Positions 31,101 through 42,100 are shown, counted from the first letter of the stretch. The stretch is DNA of 64,000 bases from Hyalella azteca (GCF_000764305.2 NW_025932839.1:62001-126000); one strand, 5' to 3'. Notes: generated from the sequence alone by a model not told the origin. Made by a program: numbers and translations.

Positions 31101-34098
31101 GGTCACTTGTTATAGTTACTATTTATTGTGTTATAGTCAGCTCCGTTTTATCAAGCTTTGTAAGTACAATGGGCATGGATGGCTAAGTCGAAAAAACGGT
31201 CCCCAGACCCTTTTTTCACGAGCGAACAAATTCTCCGTTCACATCTTCCATATTTTAGAAGAGCATGGGTGCCTTCTGCGTACAATTGCGTTCTTATATT
31301 CTAACCATGATTATTCAAGTTTTCTCAACCTAGGATAGTAAAAGCAAAGAGGTTAGTGCATATTTTTAGAGCAATATTTCAAATGCAACTAAATACAAAT
31401 GTATGTTAAATTAAATCATGCATGAAACTGAGGCAGCTCATGCGTATACTAAGATGCAATCAGCTTGAGGTGCCAGAGGCACGGTTACTCACGTTTTTTG
31501 CCGAGCGAGTAAGCAAAAGAGTTTGCCGTTCTCGCTGTGCTCGAAGAATTTGGTGGGCTTTGAGTTATACTCGCGGAGGAACTGAGCTGCAGTGCAGAAG
31601 AAATTGTATCTGAAGAACCAACAGCAGATTGAATGTTTTTCGAAACTGGAACGCGCGTTGATGAAGGTTCCTTGGATGACTCAATGGTGGGAGGAAGGGT
31701 CAATGTGGAGGGTGTCACAAAACTTGTCTTGGAAACGACGACGTTTTGCACACGAACAGAAGTTGCGGTAGGACTAGACGCGACATGAATAGTACCAACT
31801 GTTGTTCCAGGGACGTTAGCATAAGGGAACGCTGAACTGATAGGGGTATTTTTGTTTTTCGAAACTGGAGGTTTGAATTCCGGTAACATCTGATTGATTT
31901 CAAAATTATGTGACGGCGAGAGTGTACCCGCACTCAACTGATCTGCTGTCAAGAGTCCGTTTTCCTGCTGTATTTTCTTGATGAACTTGCTGGCGGTCTG
32001 CGCTCTCTGGATGAGTTGCCATGGGGCTAGACCGAGGGGGTCAAGGTGCGAGTCTTTGATGCAAGACACGGCTTTTACCAAGTCGCATGAATTGACCTTA
32101 AAAACCGTGACTTCGTCATTGGAAGAGGTGATGAAAATTGAAGTTTGATTGACTTTGGGATCGACCGACATGACCACTTTTGCCTGGCCTTTATGAGATC
32201 GCAAGTCATCGAGGTTGACTTTAGTCATGTTGGTCAAAGACCCACGTGTAGCTGGGGGCGCCGCCTTTGTGATCCTCACTACCTTGTGCCGCAGGGCTGA
32301 AGGAGGTACGGGCGGAGGAACAGACCCTTCGGTGTCGGGTGAGTCCGTCTTGTATCCTTGCAGTGCAAGTAAAAGATTCTGAGGAAGGCTGATCTTCCGG
32401 TCGTGAGATTTGACGGCACTGAACACAAGCGAAGGCTGCATCATGGGGATCGTCTTGTAGGTGGTGGTTTGGTTGTCACTGGACGTGGCGATGTTCCTTT
32501 GATTTTGAATCAGTTTCAACGCGGGGTTGGAATTGAACAAACCATTTTGAGAAACCGTTGAGCAATTGATTTGTGTGGACTTTGAACTCGCAGAAGTGAT
32601 GATCATGGTTCCTTTAGAAGTATACGAATTTGAATTAATTTTGCAGGCCTCCGACGGCATAGGTAGCAATGAATTTATTTCGTGCTGCAACAAAGGTCTA
32701 TCGGTGTCTGCATAATCTCTGTCATCTTGAAGAGTGTGACTCTCATTTATAGATGACGCACAGCCAACTGTATCAAAAGCTAGAGAGTTTACAGCACTGG
32801 ATGCTGACGCAGACTCGATGATATTTTTAACTAACTCTTCTTTGCTTTTCTCAGATTGAGCCAACCTTTCACTCACTGATGAAGTTCTTGCATCTTTCTT
32901 GTTGTCAACAACACAATTGCTCACCAACAATGAACCGTTGGAGAGATTAGTCTCGTAAGACCACTTGGAGGGACGTAGATCAGGATTAGGATTGATACCT
33001 AGATCAGCTTTTAGGAAATTTTTATCAATTGTGTCTAGTAGATCCTTGCAGGCAGCCGTTGCACCCTCGTTCTCGTTATGTGCGTTCGAGGCTAAGATGG
33101 AGGATAATCTTGAGTCAGTTTCAATCGAGTTACAGGTTGAAACAGAAAAAAACTCACTGGGCAAACCTGCAATTTCTTCAGACACAGACAATTCATGGCA
33201 GCGGAGGTCGTCCATGCACAGCTCACCAAGCGCTGAATTAGAAAGCAGGTTTTTGATGCTGCATTGATCTTTGCTGATGCCTTCATCCGTGTCAACATAG
33301 AAGGGCTGAGGAGTATCTTTGCCAAGTTTCGACTTCAAAAAAGATCCTGTGATGAGATTGTTCAGTTGGTCGTTCGATGTTAGGGGAGAATGAATCTCAA
33401 AGTCAAGAGCTAAGCACGGCTGGTTAGAAGTTTGAGTCGAACGCATCGTGTCTTTCCTTTCCATTGTAGTATTGCTAGAGATGAGTTCTTGGAATGCTGG
33501 CAGAAGAACTTCCTCTGAATCAGAGGCTTGCTTATTAGCATCACCAGCGTCGTGAGGTACGCTCTTGTTCTTGCATAGTCTTTGCATGGAGTCTGCCAGC
33601 AACATCTCCTCGAATATGCCTCTGTCCAGGGGGTAAGATCCCGCTTTAATAGCGCCACTGGGAAGATGAAAATATTTCTCATAGTGACTCGATCCTGCAG
33701 ACTCAGGCTTTCCAAATGCACTCTGACATAAACTATGCTCTGCTCTGACTTGAGAGATCCCAGAGCAGTCACCGCTGCTCAATTGACTCTGTAGCATTCC
33801 TTTCAGGTTAAAGAGATCGCCGATGTCTAGCTCAGCATTTTTAAGATCGGAATCAAAATCCAGCCCTGACATGCTATCATTCTTAGATTTGAACCAATCG
33901 TCTACATTATGCAGGTCACTTGGAAAATCAGACGAGGTGTTGCCATCTTCACTGCTTCCTTCTTCAGGCAACTTCAGAATTCTACAGAAGAGCGAGTCGT
34001 TCATCACGACGGGTTCGGCGGCCTCGAGGGCTTGTTCTCTGGACACAACTGCACCCTCCATGACCTTCTTGGTTCTGGTGACCCAAGCTAGGTCGATC
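22046..34098 (-). CDS. ZXDC: ZXDC-like zinc-finger transcription factor, full gene span
   Basis: Eleven exons join with consistent phases: 31,493-34,098 (or from the ATG at 34,061), 30,614-30,745, 29,714-30,112, 29,121-29,266, 27,691-27,819, 26,700-26,881, 25,889-26,084, 25,567-25,741, 24,634-24,843, 23,485-24,228 and 22,860-23,135. A terminal exon is at 22,046-22,186. Ten C2H2 fingers, the number characteristic of the ZXD family, have its landmark sequences (FTTIYNLRSH, DKPCRLKAHMRNHTGQRPF, SKLTRHKRKH, SEHLKGH, AKSSLYVHLKKH). The C-terminus TTINLRDLD matches the family's conserved ending. Mammalian ZXDC is about 860 residues and co-activates MHC class II genes with CIITA; here the N-terminal half is much longer (total about 1,760), so a different nuclear transcription role is likely. 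The link from exon 11 (phase 1) to the terminal exon (phase 0) is unresolved. Whether 34,098 is an acceptor or the gene starts at 34,061 is open. Confidence 0.88.
22535..22580 (-). CDS. Candidate small ZXDC-like exon (uncertain)
   Basis: GC-rich island behind a strong acceptor (CTTCTTCTCTTCCTGCAG), with donors GTGAGT after 2 bases or GTATGA after 46. The 46-base form encodes GVSGILSEETCRMGI but leaves the terminal exon out of frame. The 2-base form would restore frame but is implausible. Confidence 0.3.
22860..23135 (-). CDS. ZXDC: ZXDC-like exon 11
   Basis: Acceptor TTTTATCAG, donor GTAAGC, phase 1 to 1. Encodes a Ser/Gly/Pro-rich low-complexity stretch with repeated PSSGGL units and a short acidic part. 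The alternative open frame (RQEVL repeats) is rejected because exon 10 ends in phase 1. Confidence 0.75.
23485..24228 (-). CDS. ZXDC: ZXDC-like exon 10
   Basis: Acceptor TTTGCAG, donor GTAAGA, 744 bases, phase 1 to 1. Starts VDGGPLDYITLVGERSS, then a ~140-residue Ser/Pro/Thr-rich stretch, then a more mixed segment ending NASCRSK. Presumed activation region C-terminal to the fingers. Confidence 0.82.
24385..24633 (-). repeat. 62-66 bp tandem copies of ZXDC exon 9 end plus donor
   Basis: Four or more copies of the last ~48 coding bases of exon 9 with the CTAG/GTAARC donor and about 15 intron bases. The run is interrupted at 24,593-24,609 by a sequencing-adapter match and an N, so copy number is not trustworthy. 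Confidence 0.85.
24593..24609. other. Tn5/Nextera mosaic-end adapter remnant with N
   Basis: ctgtctcttatacaca followed by n. The 16 bases equal the first 16 of the 19-base reverse complement of the Tn5 mosaic end used in tagmentation libraries. This is an artefact of library construction, not genome. Confidence 0.9.
24634..24843 (-). CDS. ZXDC: ZXDC-like exon 9 (fingers 9-10)
   Basis: Acceptor TTTTCAG, donor GTAAAC, 210 bases, phase 1 to 1. Completes finger 9 (second cysteine in ECSAKF, then SSLYVHLKKH). After a Gly-rich linker it holds finger 10 (CPVQSC, ALKEHSLTCH). Confidence 0.88.
25474..25566 (-). repeat. 29-bp tandem repeats at the donor of ZXDC exon 8
   Basis: Three copies of a unit containing gatgaggcacctgaactaga start about 12 bases inside the intron that follows exon 8. 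Confidence 0.8.
25567..25741 (-). CDS. ZXDC: ZXDC-like exon 8 (fingers 7-9)
   Basis: Acceptor GTGTTGCAG, donor GTGACG, 175 bases, phase 0 to 1. Carries most of finger 7 (GCKWSF, SKLTRHKRKH), all of finger 8 (CPVCHKSF, a C-x2-C form, then HLKGHLLLH) and the first cysteine of finger 9. Confidence 0.9.
25889..26084 (-). CDS. ZXDC: ZXDC-like exon 7 (fingers 5-7)
   Basis: Acceptor TATTCCAG, donor GTGACT, 196 bases, phase 2 to 0. Finger 5 (CTMEGC, LTLHLRNH), finger 6 (CQWPGCDKEFDK, RLKAHMRNH), a TGQRPF linker, and the first cysteine of finger 7 (CDFE). A 29-base copy of the exon 8 start lies in the following intron at 25,776-25,804. Confidence 0.9.
26506..26640 (-). repeat. Tandem copy of ZXDC exon 6 end with flank
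   Basis: This block repeats about 26,634-26,770, which contains the exon 6 3' end. It includes ~60 bases of exon 6 coding sequence with several substitutions, followed by diverged donor sequence. The match continues into the downstream intron. Confidence 0.85.
26700..26881 (-). CDS. ZXDC: ZXDC-like exon 6 (fingers 3-4)
   Basis: Acceptor TTTATCAG, donor GTTAGC (weak, but required: it rebuilds PYKC with exon 7), 182 bases, phase 0 to 2. Finger 3 CEEPDCGRRFTTIYNLRSH, finger 4 CGAQGCGLTF with LYQMHLKTH. Confidence 0.88.
27405..27685 (-). repeat. 15-bp tandem array in the intron after ZXDC exon 5
   Basis: About 18 copies of cagcagaatattgtc-like units starting a few bases from the exon 5 donor. 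The array is open in some frames only because of its period, and is not coding. Confidence 0.9.
27691..27819 (-). CDS. ZXDC: ZXDC-like exon 5 (fingers 1-2)
   Basis: Acceptor TTGTGGCAG, donor GTGAGA, 129 bases, phase 0 to 0. Begins with the histidines of finger 1 (VHILNHFHDRPF), then finger 2 (CSQAGCDWSF, FKLKRHMETH), ending RRDFV just before the first cysteine of finger 3. Confidence 0.88.
28047..28170 (+). pseudogene. LINE ORF2 C-terminal relic
   Basis: Reads WNSLPAFITSAPSLPLYLVD then YKIELFRRAYES and stop, the usual C-terminal pattern of CR1/jockey-type polyproteins (WNSLP..I..APS). It sits inside a ZXDC intron, opposite to the gene. Confidence 0.6.
28799..28895. mobile_element. MITE-like repeat, family C copy 2
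   Basis: Diverged copy of 20,721-20,820, with the ends gcgcatttctc and gagaaaatac and the shared acgtgaagtcac and gacggacggac core. Lies in a ZXDC intron. Confidence 0.65.
28952..29120 (-). repeat. 27/29-bp tandem copies of ZXDC exon 4 end plus donor
   Basis: On the minus strand, units of 27 bp encode VCSKLSALK in frame (three copies past the exon end), then give way to three 29-bp units. Each unit ends CTCAAG followed by GTCTGT or GTGTGT, i.e. an extra potential donor. Confidence 0.9.
29121..29266 (-). CDS. ZXDC: ZXDC-like exon 4 (start of finger 1)
   Basis: Acceptor GATTGCAG, donor GTCTGT, 146 bases, phase 1 to 0. Ends CIHPGCSTVCSKLSALK, so joining exon 5 gives a canonical C-x4-C-x12-H-x3-H finger. 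Using any later duplicated donor would insert nine residues per unit and spoil the finger spacing. Confidence 0.82.
29714..30112 (-). CDS. ZXDC: ZXDC-like exon 3
   Basis: Acceptor ATGGGCAG, donor GTGAGT, 399 bases, phase 1 to 1. Low-complexity Ser/Thr stretch, then basic RRGQKRKL (a nuclear-localisation-like motif), then a Lys/Glu/Ser-rich tail. Confidence 0.8.
30440..30613 (-). repeat. Tandem repeats starting at the donor of ZXDC exon 2
   Basis: About five to six copies of a ~31-base unit containing cacaaagttacccca run from the donor into the intron. Each carries GGTAAC on the minus strand. Confidence 0.85.
30614..30745 (-). CDS. ZXDC: ZXDC-like exon 2
   Basis: Acceptor TTATTGCAG, donor GTGATG, 132 bases, phase 1 to 1. 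Encodes VPKVSVSLKPGASPTMVSVP and a Ser/Thr-rich segment. No known domain. Confidence 0.75.
31493..34098 (-). CDS. ZXDC: ZXDC-like exon 1 or first coding exon found
   Basis: A single 2.6-kb exon, donor GTGAGT at phase 1. Either it begins at the ATG at 34,061 (MEGAVVSREQALEAAEP) or it is entered by splicing at 34,098 (TTGTCCACAG). About 856 residues, Ser/Asn/Asp-rich and mostly disordered, with one ordered-looking segment (SLDPLGLAPWQLIQ-type residues around 32,000-32,060). Membership in the ZXDC gene rests on phase agreement and the lack of any other start, so a separate upstream gene cannot be excluded. The length is far beyond the N-terminal region of vertebrate ZXD proteins. Confidence 0.7.
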
Positions 34099-34424
34099 CT
34101 GTGGACAAGCATTGCGCATACATAAAATGAAGTAAACCAATTCAGTATCAGCAATCTGAATACTAACACATATACATAAAAACTGAATAAGTATCTGATG
34201 AAGGAAACGCTGCGAGATTCTTCATAAATCTATCTATTCGTAGGTTTTGAAAATGCAGTATATATAGCAAACGTGTCTGCAGCCAATAACCAATTTAAAT
34301 CACGAGCGTCGTACGTAGGTTTTCGGTCACACGCGGCGATCGTCTTACGTCGATAATATTTTTACTTGTTGTTTGCTTTAGTCTTACACTGACTGCGTCT
34401 GTCAAACGCATTTTGCTAACCTCT

Positions 34425-34780
34425 TGCGCTCATTGCACCTGTCATACATATTTAGCTTCTTTCTTGCACTCATTGCGTCTGTCATTCATATTTAGCTTCT
34501 GTCTCATGCTCACTGAGTCTGTCACACATATTTAGCTTCTGTCTTATGCTCACTGAGTCTGTCACACATATTTAGCTTCTGTCTTGCGCTCATTGCGCCT
34601 GTCACACATATTTAGCTTCTGTCTTATGCTCACTGAGTCTGTCACACATATTTAGCTTCTGTCTTATGCCTACTGAGTCTGTCATACATATTTAGCTTCT
34701 GTATTACGCTCATTGCGTCTGTCATACATATTTAGCTTCTGTCTTACGCTCATTGCACCTGATGTACATATTTCGCTTCT
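34425..34780 (+). repeat. 40-bp minisatellite upstream of the ZXDC-like gene
   Basis: About nine copies of a 40-base unit containing catatttagcttctgtctta and tgtcac. It lies 330-700 bases upstream of the first ZXDC exon found, so in its promoter or first intron. Confidence 0.9.
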
Positions 34781-36530
34781 CTAAGACGAGGGTAAGACAG
34801 ACATGTTTCGCAATGATTGCATATGACGCAAACAATGTACGAGATACCGGTAATAGTCCCATACTGACGTATCCCATAGAATGTTATTAGCATCACAGCA
34901 TGTCGGCTCTAACAGCACTAAGCAAACGCATTGGGATGCCCATTTCGATTGCAATAATTCAATCTGCCGATTTTCGAAGCATTCCACTTACAACTTCGAA
35001 TGAAGCCTTCAATAATGAAATATCAAGAAGGAACTAGACATGGGCTTTGGTGACCTGAGAACACTCAAACCAGACTCTTCGTATGGGTAAAAGCCATACA
35101 ACTTATTTATAAATTCAATTGAATACATTAACATATGCTCCCAGAATTACAAAATTTTAAAAAATCACTAAAAATATTTGAAAACTCCAAAATGTGATTG
35201 ATTTGTCTTACAATAATATTACCTCTAAACTTCTCAACCCCTTCAAGACTCCACTTTAGCTATCCTTTTCATCACTCTATCTTAGCCCCTGCACTCTTTC
35301 CAAACATATTTTACTCATAACCACAGCTGCCGTGGTTCTAGAGGAAAAATCCACAATGATTGCTATTCATTGACAGCTCTTTTATACCACACTCTATGTA
35401 CCATAACACTTTTTTCTTGAACCAGCTGTCTCTTGTCCCTCCAAGGTCAGGTGGTCTTAGTTTCTATCCCACCATGCCACACTTAGAACATGTACCTCCT
35501 GCTTTCTCATCATGCTAGCATGCTTGCAAATTCAAACTTGGCACCCTTGCTCTCACTCAGGTTAATTGCCCCTTATCAATGCTATCAGTAAAATCATTTT
35601 ATTGCATCTAATTTGATATAAGAAGTGAGTGCACTTCCTTTCTTTGCCTTGCTTACATACTTTCAACCAAAATGCTTTTATCTTCCTATTTACAGATAAT
35701 GCTATCAGAATAATCCATGACACTCATGCACTTGTGTCCACATCCATTTGCTCTGATGTTCTGCATAAATATCTTTTCCTCGCTATGTTTATCATTCATT
35801 CTCATTATTGAGAAAGGGGCAGTCATTCAGGAAGCCCATAATTTCAAGCTTGGTGGTCAATCTTGTACTACTGGTTACATTCATATTAGCTTAACATTAT
35901 TCCATGCAAATATGCCCCATGGGTGGTAGGCCATAGATAAAACTGAGAACTGGCAAAATCTTCTATACTTGTTAAAATTCTCAATGTTATGAAACAATTG
36001 CAACAAATTCAAGAATAATTTTTCTAGATAAATATGAAATTAATGTGATTACCTAAATAACAAGAAGATATCTTGCGATTAGCTCATCAATGATAAGTCA
36101 ATCAATTATCAATCTAATCATGAATATATATATAAAAGTGTTAAATGCTAATCCCAATAATAAAAATGTGTCATTATAAAATTGAGGAAAAGTTATAAAT
36201 CTATAGGAAACTACAAGTAAAATAATCCTTACTACCTACAATTTATAGAAAATTGTCACAAATATTCCAGATTGGTTTGATACTGAATCAACACTTCAAC
36301 AGTACTGTAGTTATATTTTGAAGCTCTGCCTCAAGCCCACTGTGCAGAGAGTGGATGAATATTGCAGGATCTTTGGCGACGCTTCAGTAGCAAAATTTAT
36401 GCCTTCAGAAGATCTTGCCGACACATTTAGATTGAAATTCTTGCATTTAATATATTTGTCAGTCTTTGGCTAACTATTTAGAAATAAGTAAGGTTTCCAG
36501 TACGTTGGATGGATCAGGATGCAGTGAAGC
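34781..36530. other. No gene recognised
   Basis: 1.7 kb of AT-rich DNA. Frames are under 75 codons and featureless. I see no structural RNA or repeat beyond short homopolymer runs. Confidence 0.5.
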
Positions 36531-36544
36531 TTGTCCAGAAATCA

Positions 36545-37275
36545 GTTGCGATGAGTTCCCGCCAAAATATCCTACGCAAATGTAGACAACAAGTTTACGA
36601 TTGTGTAGTTGCGGTCACATTAGAGCGGTCAGACTGCATTATCACACGTTCAGTTGACACTTGCTGTACAATTGGACTGTTTTTAGGGTAAAATTAGTTA
36701 TTTGGGATAACATGTGCATGCAACCTTGTAAATAAGTTTGTTGCTTGTAAATAGTTTTTCATTACTCAGCGTAAATGGCTTTTCATTGAAAATTACCTGG
36801 CAATGCATCTTGAAAATGGTTGGCGATGCTTTGGGCTTAAAAACCCATATATTGGCAATGCTGCTTCCACCCTCTGCACCCTGGCCTCAAGCAGGCATGG
36901 CATATATCCACTTGGCAAGCCACGACTGATTTTTTCGAGCCGTGGTTTTATGGATTTGCCAGCCGTGATTCCATTTCACCAAACCATGAATTTCATATCT
37001 TGGAAATGAAAAGCCATTTATGAGGCGTGAACTTATTTACAAAGTCCATGCACATGTTACCCCAAATATCTAATTTTACCCTAAAACAGTCAAATGGCAA
37101 CAATAAAATTTGTCTTTACTGTAAGTTGAGCACATGTTAATGCAGTCTTACCGCTTTGACATGACCAAAACTATGCACAATCTTCAACAAAACGTTTAGT
37201 TGATTTGTTTACATTACGATGTTTATGTTTCTTCTGCAGGATATTTTGGCAGGAACGGTAAAACAATGTGGATTG
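36545..37275. repeat. Large inverted repeat (about 270-bp arms)
   Basis: 36,545-36,800 and 37,005-37,275 are reverse complements with moderate divergence. Examples: gccaaaatatcct near 36,563 and its complement near 37,243; actgtttttagggtaaaatta near 36,676 and its complement near 37,070. The ~200-base centre contains further short inversions. Probably a fold-back or MITE-like element; no ORF. Confidence 0.75.
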
Positions 37276-37299
37276 TGCAAGTTGAAAATTTTAAGAAAT

Positions 37300-38765
37300 G
37301 ACATGTTTGCGAAATGCAAACTGCGATTTTTCAATCAAACAAAAATTTATGACATTTGAGCCATGAGATTTCATACCTACTGAAATTATATGATATTAGA
37401 GTCACAATATTTCAGAAAAAATAGGACTTTTCCAGCCCTGGCCTCAAGCTCAGTGTGGAATTCTGTGTAGGTAATATATTCTCATGTCAATATAAGAAAA
37501 CGTATCGAAATACCAACCCTACCACCGCGTTACACCACCTTCCACTGCAATGAAAATTGACGAACTGAGCTCATTTGAAAATCGCGCGTGGTTTGAAATC
37601 CAATCCCGTGTTGCCAACGACTAATCAAGTTAACTAGTCGTTTATCTGTCGGCTATCTTTTTTGCAATGAATACGTTCTAAAATAAAAAAAACACATCCA
37701 GCTTCGTAAAAAATTCTCACGATTGGACATCACCCACAAAGTTTTCAATTTCACACAAAATTATGAGATAAACTTCAACTCTTTCACTGCATACATTCAC
37801 ATGAAGTTTTCTGTTTACTTCTCACAAGACGGTGTCACACACTTATGTTTTGGTTGTGTCTAGTTTGATTTCACAATAAATAGACTTGATTCACATTCCA
37901 TTCTGAGATTTAAATGATTGAAAGTTTTTTTTTAATTATAAAAACCTATTTATACGTTCCAGATTTGAATTTTTTGCCCTATTATGTTGAATTTATCTCG
38001 ATAAATTGACTTCAAATTCTCAATGATTTCGTCTGCCATCCCGCGTTTTCGAACGTTTTGTGTCTTTTAGAAAATTTTCGTTGTTTAATATGGGAAACTA
38101 TTTCATTATAGAAAACATAGAGCAAGTATGGTATAGTGCATTAATAATACAATTTAATTCAATAAAAATTAATTTTTAATTTGAAAAATATAATCAGATT
38201 TTTAATTCAACATTTTTCTTATAGAATTTAATTCTACAGCATGTACCATCTAGTATATTAAATAATAAATTTTGATTAAGTAAAATTTAATTTTATTTAA
38301 TTTTTCAATTTAATTTAATTCTACAGCTTCAACCGGTAAAAATGAGCATCATAGGAATCAAAGTAAAACGGTCGTTCATACATCACAAATTGAATGACAT
38401 TGGATGGATTTGATAGGTATTTTATTAATCATGTTTATATATAAGAACAGAAATGACGCGTCTATTTCAGAATGATAATGGAAATGTTTCTACTATTTCA
38501 GAAACTTTTCTTGAATACACTTCCAAAAACTAAAGTTCTGTATTCAATGGAGTCTTTTAAATGACAAAATCATTCAATTTAAAATTTTTAGCTATAAGAG
38601 TAAGATCGTCATTTGTCAATATGAGGAGCATTCATTTGTCATTCCTGAGGAGCTGTAAGAAAAAATTCGTTGTTTTTTATGTAAAAGGATGTTTTTCAAT
38701 TAAAAGAAATGCAATAATTGATTTTTGGAAATACAATGTTAAAATTAACGATCCGTATTAGAATT
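37300..38765. other. No gene recognised
   Basis: Very AT-rich, including homopolymeric A/T-rich runs around 38,150-38,330. No coding signal. Confidence 0.5.
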
Positions 38766-38767
38766 CA

Positions 38768-38937
38768 AAGTCGTTTTCATTCGTTTGATCAGAAGTTTTC
38801 GTTCGTTTGATCAGAAGTTTTTGTTCGTTTGATCAGAAGTTTTCAGTCGTTTGATCAGAAGTTTTCGTTCGTTTGATCAGAAGTTTTTGTTCGTTTGATC
38901 AGAAACAGAAAAAGTTTTCGTTTGTTTGATCAGAAAC
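38768..38937 (+). repeat. 22-bp tandem repeat
   Basis: Seven to eight copies of cgtttgatcagaagttttcgtt-type units. Each includes the palindrome TGATCA. Confidence 0.9.
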
Positions 38938-38984
38938 AACATAATTATTCATTCTCTTGCATTAAGTATACAAACAATTAGTTA

Positions 38985-39025
38985 ATTCGTAATTCGTATA
39001 CAACCGTATACGAATTAAGTAATGA
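38985..39025. repeat. Short hairpin
   Basis: aattcgtatac and its exact complement, separated by aacc; 11-base arms in an intergenic stretch. Confidence 0.7.
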
Positions 39026-39029
39026 TTGA

Positions 39030-41600
39030 TCATCCCGCTAGATCAGCGTTAGCGGGAAAGAAGCAATTCAATTCAGTAGCACGTTAGCTCTCGTGTTATG
39101 AAGTTCGTCTCGTCTGAACTCTGAATTGCATGTTTAGTGTGCATGATGAAAAACTCTGCCTAATGATTACTTAATGAAGTTTAGTTCATTGCGGTCAACT
39201 TAAGAGACAAAATTTCAACTAACTAATACTTTTTTATAAGTCTAATTTTAATTGTTGAGTGATAGGTGCAGGTTTACAACTTCCAAGTGATTATCATTAG
39301 GTACTTTATAGAAACTGAGCAAGTTAGCGTGCGTGTTTTAAGCCTTTAAGAAGTTCATTTTTTGCCTCAAATAACAATGTTGGATAGAAGAAGTGGTCTT
39401 GGTGGATCGAAATAATATATGAACCTCTGAAATTAGAATTCCATCCTGCTCAAGCTCATCATTTGAAATGGCTATTATCAACTTATAATGGAGTTATGAT
39501 TTTTCTATTTATTTACCCAAATAAATACAGGATCACATTCAGAAAATTTCAATACAGGGCAAAATGAATTACCTTGAAATTTCAAAACTGGCACATAAGT
39601 TTGTAACTCATATCTATTATAAAAATAAAGAGAACAAATGCTTTAAGCGCTATGAAATAATTAAAACATTTTTTATTGGCATATCATCTTAAGGATCTTT
39701 TTCAATTAATTTTGCTTCCTCCTTTCCAGGCTGGCTGCGCTGGCAAGCTGTTGATTGGCCAAGATTTACTGATTGTGTTATACCTAGTAGCTTTTTCAAA
39801 TTTTAATTTTGGACGATCAAATCATCAAGATGCTCTGGCGGTTTATCATCAAAATACTCTCAACTACCTAACATGAGAATATAAATTGAATTTTGAGGCA
39901 CAAGCTGCTAGTTGTATCGGAATTTTTACAGAACTAAAAGACGAAATGACCATCCATTTGAAGATGATTTGTAGGGATGAGCTGCACGAGCTACCAAGTA
40001 CCAAACGTAAACAAAGGATGGCGTGCGGAATACGGTGATGCGGAATGGGAGCGATTTTAAATTTTTCCAAAAAGTGAAGCACGTGTTTCATCATGTCGTT
40101 CGATACATCTAAGAAATTATTTGAAAATATTTTTTGGCATGAATAAATATCTAGATAGTTTATTCGAGAATTCTGGCGTTTGAATGGTTGCCATTGATTG
40201 GATGGGTAGGTGGGGGTTATCATAGTCGATTTGTCGTGCTCTGTGATTCTTCGAAATCGATGGTGCGTTGATAATAGTATGACATTTTGACTAAGAATTG
40301 TTAATTGCAGTGAAGGTAAAATTTTGACTAATGTGAGAATCAATTGGGATTCTTAATATGAAACAACAATTTTCATACAGATGGCGGAGCTGGTATCCGA
40401 AGCGTTTTCAATAAAGATATGATGAATATACATAGCAATTTCATTATTTGTAATTTTTACTGAAAAATTATCTACTATACATGAGAATAATGAACCGTGA
40501 ACTGATAGCAGGAAAAATTGTGAATCACCTAATGTTGAGGTTGGATACACAATAGAAAGAAATTCTGGAGATTCTGATGATGAAATAGGATGAGAAATTA
40601 CCTTTGGGACACTTATCTGGCCGGGAATGCTGCCCGTTTGAGCATAGAGTTTGGGAACGAAGGCTAAATCTCACAAAAATGGTGACTTAAACATTACCGT
40701 TAGATCCTAATGAGTGCATGAACAAATTTTCATAGAACTGCCCTCTTTAGTTTACGAGAAATTTTATGTTCACTTAATGATGGAGACCGCCAGATGACCG
40801 GCCGGAGAAGTGTCTGAGAGGTCGTGATGGGTGAGGGTGACAGCATGACGTTTTGAGAATCAAATCATATTATAATTGCGATCTTTTGGGCTTGTAAGCC
40901 AGAATACCTGTTTTCCTTTCACAGTGCGTAAAAGTTGTTGCATTAAAATAAGTGATTAAGTTGAGAGGAGGCTGGCGTCAGTGGAGGCTGGAAAAGCGTA
41001 GGAGAAAGAAAACTGTGCGGCAATAAAAAATTTTGAGCTAGTAATGGGTACTTACATGCATACTTATCAGTAAATTAACTATAAATTACATGTATACATA
41101 GCTTATTAACAAAAAAGAAATGCATGTATGCAATTTCTCAATATTATTCGCTACACAACAATGATTGATTTCAAATTCATACCTTTTATGAACAAAATTT
41201 ACATACTAAAATAACGGATAACATTTTTCCTCCTCAATCTTACTGATAAATATATTTGCATAATTGAACGTACGAGCTGCGGTGTGCATCGGAATGCCTG
41301 AAAGGAGATTTAGACAGGGTCATTGGTTAGGTAGATGGCAGTTTGTTAAATTTAAAAATGCAAGTTATTGTGCCGTGTCATAAGCCAATGCGCGCACAAC
41401 GAATCCCTTAAGGTTGATGGCATGCGGATGTCTCTCCAATAAGATCCTATAAAAAGTGCCTTGGCAAACATGTGGACCGTTCTTTAACGTTTATCCGGCC
41501 ATATGAGAACGTTTATCCGACACATTATCATATAAGGTTTCTTATTTTTTGAAATTGTAAAAAGGTTTTTGACCAACATAAATTCCTTAAGGATAGAATT
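39030..41600. other. No gene recognised
   Basis: 2.6 kb without convincing coding potential. The longest minus-strand frame (39,864-40,343, 159 codons) has no recognisable motif, an ordinary AT-rich composition and no splice context that I can support. Confidence 0.45.
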
Positions 41601-42100
41601 TGCAACACCTTTAGTCCTAGATGCAGAAGCGATGAAGCTGTTGTTTGTTGCTTTCATGCTCACGAACCTAGAGTTTGGGGGGCGCAATATGATTGCCAAA
41701 ACTTGAAGAGGAAAAAAATTTATCCGAGAGCGTTCAAATATTTGAAAAAATTATAGTTACAGACTTTAGGGGCAAGTCATATGAAGAAAGATTAGAAATC
41801 AAGAACCTTGAAATTCTTTTTTATCGACGTCTGCGTGGCGACCTCATACTCAGTCATAGAAGTATATAAGCATACTCATGGTTTATACGAGGTCCCAGAA
41901 GAATTCACAGAATTTGAAACAAGAACTTGCCCTATAAGCGAAAAAACTGCGGTACAACTCATCCCCGCGATAACACTTCTTCTCGCTTCCAGTAACCGGC
42001 ATGCGGAACAGCCATCGTCTGATTGCAACACTGTGAGTATGCACTATGCAGCGTTCAAGAATAGACTAGACAAGTCTATACATGTTCAACCTTGAAATGC
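41600..42100 (+). pseudogene. LINE fragment, heavily decayed
   Basis: Retains nucleotide and broken protein similarity to the RT region of the other LINE copies (gatgcagaagcgatgaag, tatgaagaaagattagaaat, acgtctgcgtggcgacctca, aagaatagactagacaag). There are multiple frameshifts and stops. Confidence 0.7.

Noticed and set aside
39864..40343. 159-codon minus frame
   Set aside because: No motif, no splice partners, ordinary intergenic composition.
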